A DNA stretch of 17,226 bases from CAYPYI01 sp964415085 (GTDB taxonomy: Bacteria; Bacillota; Clostridia; Tissierellales; Tissierellaceae): positions 1 through 17,226 of the forward strand of contig CAYPYI010000028.1 of assembly GCA_964415085.1 (NCBI GenBank), read 5' to 3'. Position 1 is the stretch's first letter. Each line of letters starts with the position of its first letter. This document shows positions 13,273 through 17,226 of this stretch, in pieces. The notes beneath the pieces were generated by a model that saw only the letters and a program-made list of their open reading frames with translations, did not search any database and had not been told where the DNA came from. The position numbers and the translations under genes are program-made.

Positions 13273-14370
13273 ATGATTATAAAAGATATAGAACTATACG
13301 AAATAGCAGCACCATTGAGAACGCCATTTAAAACAGCATTAAGAGAAGTTACAGAAATAAATGATATAATGGTGAAAGTTATTACAGATGATGGTAGGGT
13401 TGGACTAGGTGAGGCTCCGCCAACTGGGGTTATAACTGGAGATACTTATTTAGGTATTGTAGGCGCTATTAAAGATCACATAAAGCCAAGTTTAATAGGT
13501 TTAGATATATCTAATATGGAAGAAATAATGTTAAAACTTCATTCTTCACTTGTTGGGAATAATAGTGCTAAAGCAGCTGTAGATATGGCTATATATGATT
13601 TATATGGACAACTATATAATATGCCAGTTTATAAGTTGTTTGGAGGATATAAAAATGAATTTGAAACAGATCTTACTATTAGCGTAAACTCACCAGATGT
13701 AATGGCAAGGGATGCAAAAATAGGGATAGAAAGAGGATATAAAACATTAAAGATAAAAGTTGGAATGAATCCGAAATTAGATATAGAGAGAATTAAATCC
13801 ATAAGAAAAGCTGTTGGATCAGATGTAAATATAAGGCTTGATGCGAATCAAGCCTGGTCTAGTGGGGAAGCTATTAAGATGCTTAATAATATGGAAAGTG
13901 AAGGTTTAAATATTGAGTTTGTAGAGCAACCAGTAAAAGCTAAAGACTTTACAGGATTAAAATTAGTTAAAGAAAATACTAAGATACCAGTTATGGCTGA
14001 TGAGAGTATCTTTTCTTATGATGATGCTTTAGAATTAATACAAATGGAAGCAGTTGATATGTTAAATATAAAGCTTATGAAAACTGGTGGGTTATATAAT
14101 GCTAATAAGATAGTTTTACTAGCTGAGAGTAAGGGTATTGAATGTATGATGGGATGTATGTTAGAAACTAATTTAAGTGTAACAGCTGCAAGTCATTTAG
14201 CCGCAGCTAAAAGCATAATAACAAAAATAGACTTGGATGGTCCATCACTATGTAAAGAACTTCCTATAAAAAGTGGAACTGAATTTAATGATAATAAGAT
14301 AATACTTAGTGATGCTCCAGGATTTGGATTTGAGTTAGAGAAAGATTTTAAAAAATTAGAGTTGATATAA
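13273..14370 (+). CDS. Dipeptide epimerase (enolase superfamily, L-Ala-D/L-Glu type)
   Basis: The protein has 365 residues with the enolase-superfamily capping domain (1-125) and a barrel. Catalytic residues are in place: K160-x-K162 (LKIKVG), metal ligands Asp190 (RLDANQAW), Glu218 (FVEQP) and Asp243 (ADES), and the opposite base Lys267 (NIKLMKTGG). The D320-L-D322 pair matches the DxD motif that binds the dipeptide amino group in Bacillus YkfB-type epimerases. These enzymes convert L-Ala-D-Glu from murein into L-Ala-L-Glu or act on other dipeptides. The exact dipeptide here is not determined; the loop sequence MMGCMLETN near residue 292 affects specificity. It is the last gene of the permease operon and ends at a two-way terminator. 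Confidence 0.93.
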   Translation: MIIKDIELYEIAAPLRTPFKTALREVTEINDIMVKVITDDGRVGLGEAPPTGVITGDTYLGIVGAIKDHIKPSLIGLDISNMEEIMLKLHSSLVGNNSAKAAVDMAIYDLYGQLYNMPVYKLFGGYKNEFETDLTISVNSPDVMARDAKIGIERGYKTLKIKVGMNPKLDIERIKSIRKAVGSDVNIRLDANQAWSSGEAIKMLNNMESEGLNIEFVEQPVKAKDFTGLKLVKENTKIPVMADESIFSYDDALELIQMEAVDMLNIKLMKTGGLYNANKIVLLAESKGIECMMGCMLETNLSVTAASHLAAAKSIITKIDLDGPSLCKELPIKSGTEFNDNKIILSDAPGFGFELEKDFKKLELI

Positions 14371-14378
14371 AATAGAAC

Positions 14379-14415
14379 AAAAAATAAATACCTCTATTAG
14401 AGGTATTTATTTTTT
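14379..14415. terminator. Bidirectional terminator between the epimerase and dCMP deaminase genes
   Basis: A perfect 16-bp stem (14379-14394 with 14400-14415) has a 5-nt loop with CCTC/GAGG at its tip and A/T runs on both sides. It overlaps the stop codon of the leftward deaminase gene by two bases. Confidence 0.9.
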
Positions 14416-14839
14416 ATAATTTATTTATTTTTATTTTATTTTTTTCTAATAGTTCAACCGCATATGGATCAACTCTATAGTCATTAATATAATTTACCTC
14501 TTTAATTCCTGCTTGTATTAAAGCTTTAGTACAATTTAAACAGGGAAAGTGTGTTACATAAACCTTACAGTTATTTACAGAGATTCCTTCCTTTGCACAA
14601 TATAATAAAGCATTCATCTCAGCGTGAATAGTTGCAATACAATGATTATCCCTCATAGTATGTCCAACATCATCACAATGAGGATTACCTGATACAGATC
14701 CATTATATCCGCTAGATACTATTCTATTATCATCATTTACAATTAAACAACCAACCATGGCTCTATCACAAGTTGAACGACTAGCAACTAGATTAGTTAT
14801 TTCTTTAAAATATTCATTCCAACTCATTCTATTAGACAT
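14414..14839 (-). CDS. dCMP deaminase (ComEB-like cytidine/deoxycytidylate deaminase)
   Basis: This 141-residue protein has the zinc-dependent deaminase motifs H72-A-E74 (ATIHAEMNAL) and P99-C-x-x-C103 (HFPCLNCTKAL). The SSGYNGSVSGNPHCDDVGH segment is typical of deoxycytidylate deaminases and binds the nucleotide. The enzyme turns dCMP into dUMP for thymidylate supply, in the cytoplasm. The start at 14839 follows GGAGGT at 7 nt on the minus strand. It has its own promoter and is transcribed alone, toward the epimerase. ComEB of Bacillus is the same kind of protein, located in a competence operon, but no competence genes are nearby here. Confidence 0.93.
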   Translation of the reverse strand: MSNRMSWNEYFKEITNLVASRSTCDRAMVGCLIVNDDNRIVSSGYNGSVSGNPHCDDVGHTMRDNHCIATIHAEMNALLYCAKEGISVNNCKVYVTHFPCLNCTKALIQAGIKEVNYINDYRVDPYAVELLEKNKIKINKL

Positions 14840-14862
14840 ATTATTACCTCCAAGTTTATTCT

Positions 14863-14891
14863 ATAATAATAATACCATAAATAAGAGTCAA
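14863..14891 (-). promoter_or_regulatory. Promoter of the dCMP deaminase gene
   Basis: On the minus strand, TTGACT (14891-14886) and TATTAT (14868-14863) are 17 nt apart, 23 nt before the start codon. Confidence 0.65.
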
Positions 14892-14987
14892 ATAAAATTC
14901 AGAAAGCTTATTTGAGTTATTTGTAGGAAAACATGGGTATATTTTATATATGACAATATGTAAAATAATTTAATAGGAGGAAGATTA

Positions 14988-15422
14988 ATGCTTAAGGAAT
15001 TTAAGGAATTTGCTATGAAAGGCAATGTAGTAGATTTAGCTGTTGGGGTTGTTGTAGGGGGAGCTTTTGGTAAAATAGTTTCATCTCTAGTAGAAGATAT
15101 AATAATGCCACTAGTAAGTTTATTAGTAGGTGGAATTGATTTTAATAATATGTTTATATCTTTAGATGGATCAAAATACTCTACATTAGCAGCAGCTAAA
15201 GAAGCTGGAGCAGCAACTTTAAACTACGGAGTATTTTTAGGTGCAGTTATTGACTTTTTAATAATATCATTTTCAATATTTATAGTTGTTAAACAACTTA
15301 ACAAAGTTAAACCTAAAAAAGAAGAAGTTAAAGCACCAACTACTAAAACTTGCCCATACTGTATAACAGAAATACCAATTGAAGCTACTAGATGTCCAAA
15401 TTGTACTTCTGATCTTAAATAG
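14988..15422 (+). CDS. mscL: MscL large-conductance mechanosensitive channel with C-terminal zinc ribbon
   Basis: The channel part (residues 1-105) has the MscL N-terminal helix and first membrane helix (KEFKEFAMKGNVVDLAVGVVVGGAFGKIVSSLVEDIIMP), a periplasm-side loop (50-78) and a second helix (YGVFLGAVIDFLIISFSIFIVV). It forms the pore that opens under osmotic downshock to release solutes. The usual C-terminal amphipathic helix bundle is not visible. A Lys/Glu linker leads instead to C122-x-x-C125 and C136-x-x-C139, a zinc-ribbon-like tail. An AGGAGG site precedes the ATG. The next gene begins 34 nt after the stop with no terminator between, so mscL, the phospholipase and the NUDIX gene are probably one operon. 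Confidence 0.94.
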   Translation: MLKEFKEFAMKGNVVDLAVGVVVGGAFGKIVSSLVEDIIMPLVSLLVGGIDFNNMFISLDGSKYSTLAAAKEAGAATLNYGVFLGAVIDFLIISFSIFIVVKQLNKVKPKKEEVKAPTTKTCPYCITEIPIEATRCPNCTSDLK

Positions 15423-15456
15423 TATGAACTCATAAGAGCTAAAGAAGGTGATTTAA

Positions 15457-16545
15457 ATTAAAAGAGGATTAGTATTAGAAGGCGGAGGATCAAGAGGAGC
15501 ATATCATGCTGGAGCATATAAGGCTTTGCTAGAAGAAGGTATTACATTTGATGGAGTTGTAGGAACATCAATAGGTGCCATTAATGGTGCTATGATAGTT
15601 CAAGGATCATTTGATACCTGTTATGATATGTGGCATAATATATCCTATGATCAAGTAATATCATTAGAAGGAAGAGATATTGAGGAATTAGAAGAACTTA
15701 ATTTTTCAGTTGATTCTTTTTCTGGGTTAAGGTTACGTTTAAAAGAAATTATCTCAAACAAAGGTTTTGATATAAGTCCACTTAAGAAACTTTTACAAGA
15801 TAATATTAATGAAGAAGCAATTAGAAAGTCTGATATGGATTTTGGTCTTGTAACAGTAAATATAACGGATATGAAATCTTTAGAACTTTTCAAAGAGGAT
15901 ATACCAGAAGGCCAGATGAAAGATTANNNNNNNNNNNNNNNNNNNNNNNNNNNNNNNNNNNNNNNNNNNNNNNNNNNNNNNNNNNNNNNNNNNNNNNNNN
16001 NNNNNNNNNNNNNNNNNNNNNNNNNNACTAAAGAATTAGCTATAAGAAATGTTAAAATGGGATATTTCGATACCCTTAGGAGATTAAGAAATTATAAAGG
16101 AACAATATATACAATAGATTGTAACTGGACTGAAGAAGATTTCTTCTCCTTTATAGTAAACTTAAGTGATAAGAAGGTAGATGAAATTAGAAAAATCTTC
16201 CATATTCAAGGTGTTCCTAGAAAAAGAGCACTTTTTGAAATTGTACTTCCTAAAATTGCAGAGGAATTAAAATTGAAAGATAATTATAATTATAGTGATC
16301 TAATCATAGGTCTACTAGAAAAAAGAGCTCAAATACTTGAGATTGATGAATTTAAAGTATATGATTTTGATACTTTTTATAATTTTATACTTGAGAGTCC
16401 AGAAATAAAAAGAGAAAAAGAGTTAACAACTCTAGAATATATAATAGAAAGAACTGAACTTACAACCGTATTTAATATGGATAAAATAGTTCAAAAAGTA
16501 ATAGACATCATATTTAGTAAAGATGAGGTATTATTGCTAGAATAA
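15457..16545 (+). CDS. Patatin-like phospholipase (RssA/YlbK type), apparent ATT start, interrupted by an assembly gap
   Basis: The family opening MKRGLVLEGGGSRGAYHAG is encoded from 15457, where the codon is ATT. The frame has a stop just before it (15454-15456) and no ATG, GTG or TTG before the glycine-rich oxyanion loop. The Shine-Dalgarno GGTGAT (15447-15452) sits 4 nt upstream. The next start-like codon, TTG at 15526, would delete the oxyanion loop. The nucleophile motif GTSIGA follows near residue 43. One hundred Ns (15927-16026) remove the part that should hold the catalytic Asp (DGG). Frame is kept across the gap only because of the N count, so true length is unknown. After the gap the sequence (LAIRNVKMGYFDTLRRLRNYKG) is typical of these proteins. 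They hydrolyse acyl esters of lipids in the cytoplasm or at the membrane. Confidence 0.85.
   Translation: MKRGLVLEGGGSRGAYHAGAYKALLEEGITFDGVVGTSIGAINGAMIVQGSFDTCYDMWHNISYDQVISLEGRDIEELEELNFSVDSFSGLRLRLKEIISNKGFDISPLKKLLQDNINEEAIRKSDMDFGLVTVNITDMKSLELFKEDIPEGQMKDXXXXXXXXXXXXXXXXXXXXXXXXXXXXXXXXXXTKELAIRNVKMGYFDTLRRLRNYKGTIYTIDCNWTEEDFFSFIVNLSDKKVDEIRKIFHIQGVPRKRALFEIVLPKIAEELKLKDNYNYSDLIIGLLEKRAQILEIDEFKVYDFDTFYNFILESPEIKREKELTTLEYIIERTELTTVFNMDKIVQKVIDIIFSKDEVLLLE
15927..16026. other. Assembly gap of exactly 100 Ns inside the patatin gene
   Basis: A round 100-N run normally marks a gap of unknown size. Comparison with the patatin layout suggests the missing piece is longer than 100 bases, since the region from the post-nucleophile helix to the DGG motif is absent. 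Confidence 0.97.
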
Positions 16546-16559
16546 TGTAGGTGATATAT

Positions 16560-17189
16560 TTGATAAAAGAAGAAGTACTAAAAGAAATCTTAGAAGAGAA
16601 GATTTCTTTTCCAATAGGAGATAGAAAAGACTCAGCTGTGTTAATACCACTTATAAAAAAGGATAATACTTGGCATATAATCTTTCAAGTAAGAAGTAAA
16701 ACTATGAGAAGACAGCCTGGAGAAATATCACTTCCTGGTGGTAGAAAAGAAAAGAATGAATCGTTTAGACAAACAGCCCTAAGAGAAACTATGGAAGAGT
16801 TAAACCTAGATAAAGAAAATATAAATATCCTAGGAGAGCTTAATTATTTACACGTAGGAAAAGGATCAGTTATAAAAAGTTTTCTAGGTGTAATAAGTGG
16901 AGTAAATGTGGATAAGATAGAGCCTAACTTAGATGAAGTAGACCACTTATTCACAGTTCCAATAGAATTTTTTATAGAGACTGAGCCTAGATTATTCCAT
17001 TTAAAAACAAAACCTATAGAAGAATGTGATTTTCCTTTTGATTTAATTCCAAATGGAAGAAACTATACTTTTAGTGGTACAGCTAGAGATATTTATTTTT
17101 ATAATTATAATGGATATACTATTTGGGGTTACACAGCAGATATAATAAATGATTTTATAAATTTTTATAAAAGTTTAGATAAGTTTTAG
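16560..17189 (+). CDS. NUDIX hydrolase, CoA pyrophosphatase type
   Basis: The protein has about 209 residues. The NUDIX box GGRKEKNESFRQTALRETMEELNL (with the REtxEE core) is preceded by VRSKTMRRQPGEISLPGG, which matches the CoA-specific extension (LLTxRSxxLRxHxGEVSFPGG) of NudL/PCD1-type enzymes. These split CoA or oxidised CoA into 3',5'-ADP and 4'-phosphopantetheine. A C-terminal FSGTARDIYFYNYNGYTIWGYTADI element fits the same group. GTG at 16551 is in frame but lies inside the GGTGAT ribosome site. TTG at 16560, 4 nt after that site, is the better start. It begins 14 nt after the patatin stop, so it is likely translated from the mscL-patatin transcript. Confidence 0.9.
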   Translation: MIKEEVLKEILEEKISFPIGDRKDSAVLIPLIKKDNTWHIIFQVRSKTMRRQPGEISLPGGRKEKNESFRQTALRETMEELNLDKENINILGELNYLHVGKGSVIKSFLGVISGVNVDKIEPNLDEVDHLFTVPIEFFIETEPRLFHLKTKPIEECDFPFDLIPNGRNYTFSGTARDIYFYNYNGYTIWGYTADIINDFINFYKSLDKF

Positions 17190-17226
17190 GAAAAAATAAA
17201 ATGGAAATTATATTTTTATAATATAT

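Noticed and set aside
15526..15528. TTG at 15526 as the patatin start
   Set aside because: It would remove the glycine-rich oxyanion loop (GGGSRG) that the family needs, and it has no ribosome site.
17193..17226. Possible start of another gene at the window end
   Set aside because: The ATG near 17202 reaches a stop after a few codons; no coding support.
1..17226. Mobile elements, prophage, toxin-antitoxin pairs, restriction systems or CRISPR arrays
   Set aside because: No transposase, integrase, regularly spaced repeats or defence-type proteins were recognised; the tandem paralogues are gene duplications.

Overview
The window comes from a low-GC, anaerobic Gram-positive bacterium. A clostridial lineage, perhaps Peptostreptococcaceae-like, fits best, but this is a guess from style. 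The evidence is very AT-rich DNA, AGA and ATA as dominant Arg and Ile codons, strong AGGAGG ribosome sites, hairpin-plus-T terminators, an Fe-S L-cysteine/L-serine lyase relative, and homologues of Bacillus YutG and dipeptide epimerase. No mobile element, CRISPR array, rRNA or tRNA was seen. No gene-free stretch exceeds 300 bases; the longest is 7752-8033. A run of 100 Ns (15927-16026) is an assembly gap.

Layout. Positions 1-1275 hold the 3' part of an L-cysteine desulfidase/L-serine dehydratase-like gene. An EamA permease follows (1386-2240). Next is a likely operon of three genes: a TctC-type binding lipoprotein (2299-3279), ApbE flavin transferase (3327-4418) and an Asp/Glu racemase (4418-5131). 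Three tandem paralogues of the C_GCAxxG_C_C cysteine-rich family (5276-7751) come next, each with its own promoter and terminator, then tatA and tatC (8034-8916). A small FMN-binding lipoprotein (9016-9357) faces the tat genes tail-to-tail. Then come yutG/pgpA (9504-9998) and a viroplasmin-RNase H gene (10009-10632). A consensus promoter drives a terminated leader or small RNA (about 10684-10797). It precedes a four-gene operon: permease, leaderless class A beta-lactamase-like hydrolase, DUF3870 protein and dipeptide epimerase (10835-14370). A dCMP deaminase (minus strand), mscL with a zinc ribbon, a patatin-like phospholipase that appears to start at ATT, and a CoA-type NUDIX hydrolase close the window.

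The most interesting unit is 5276-9357. All three cysteine-rich proteins carry long n-regions with a T-R-K-E-M-L motif, a mild hydrophobic stretch and a lipobox cysteine. They look like Tat-type lipoproteins with Arg-Lys in place of Arg-Arg, and they sit directly upstream of a minimal TatAC translocase. Folded export would suit a protein that receives a cysteine-bound cofactor in the cytoplasm. Nearby are a lipoprotein with the SGAT flavinylation motif and the ApbE enzyme that attaches FMN to such motifs. Together they suggest an extracytoplasmic redox module. The gene neighbourhood and motifs are visible; the joint function and the cofactor are inference.
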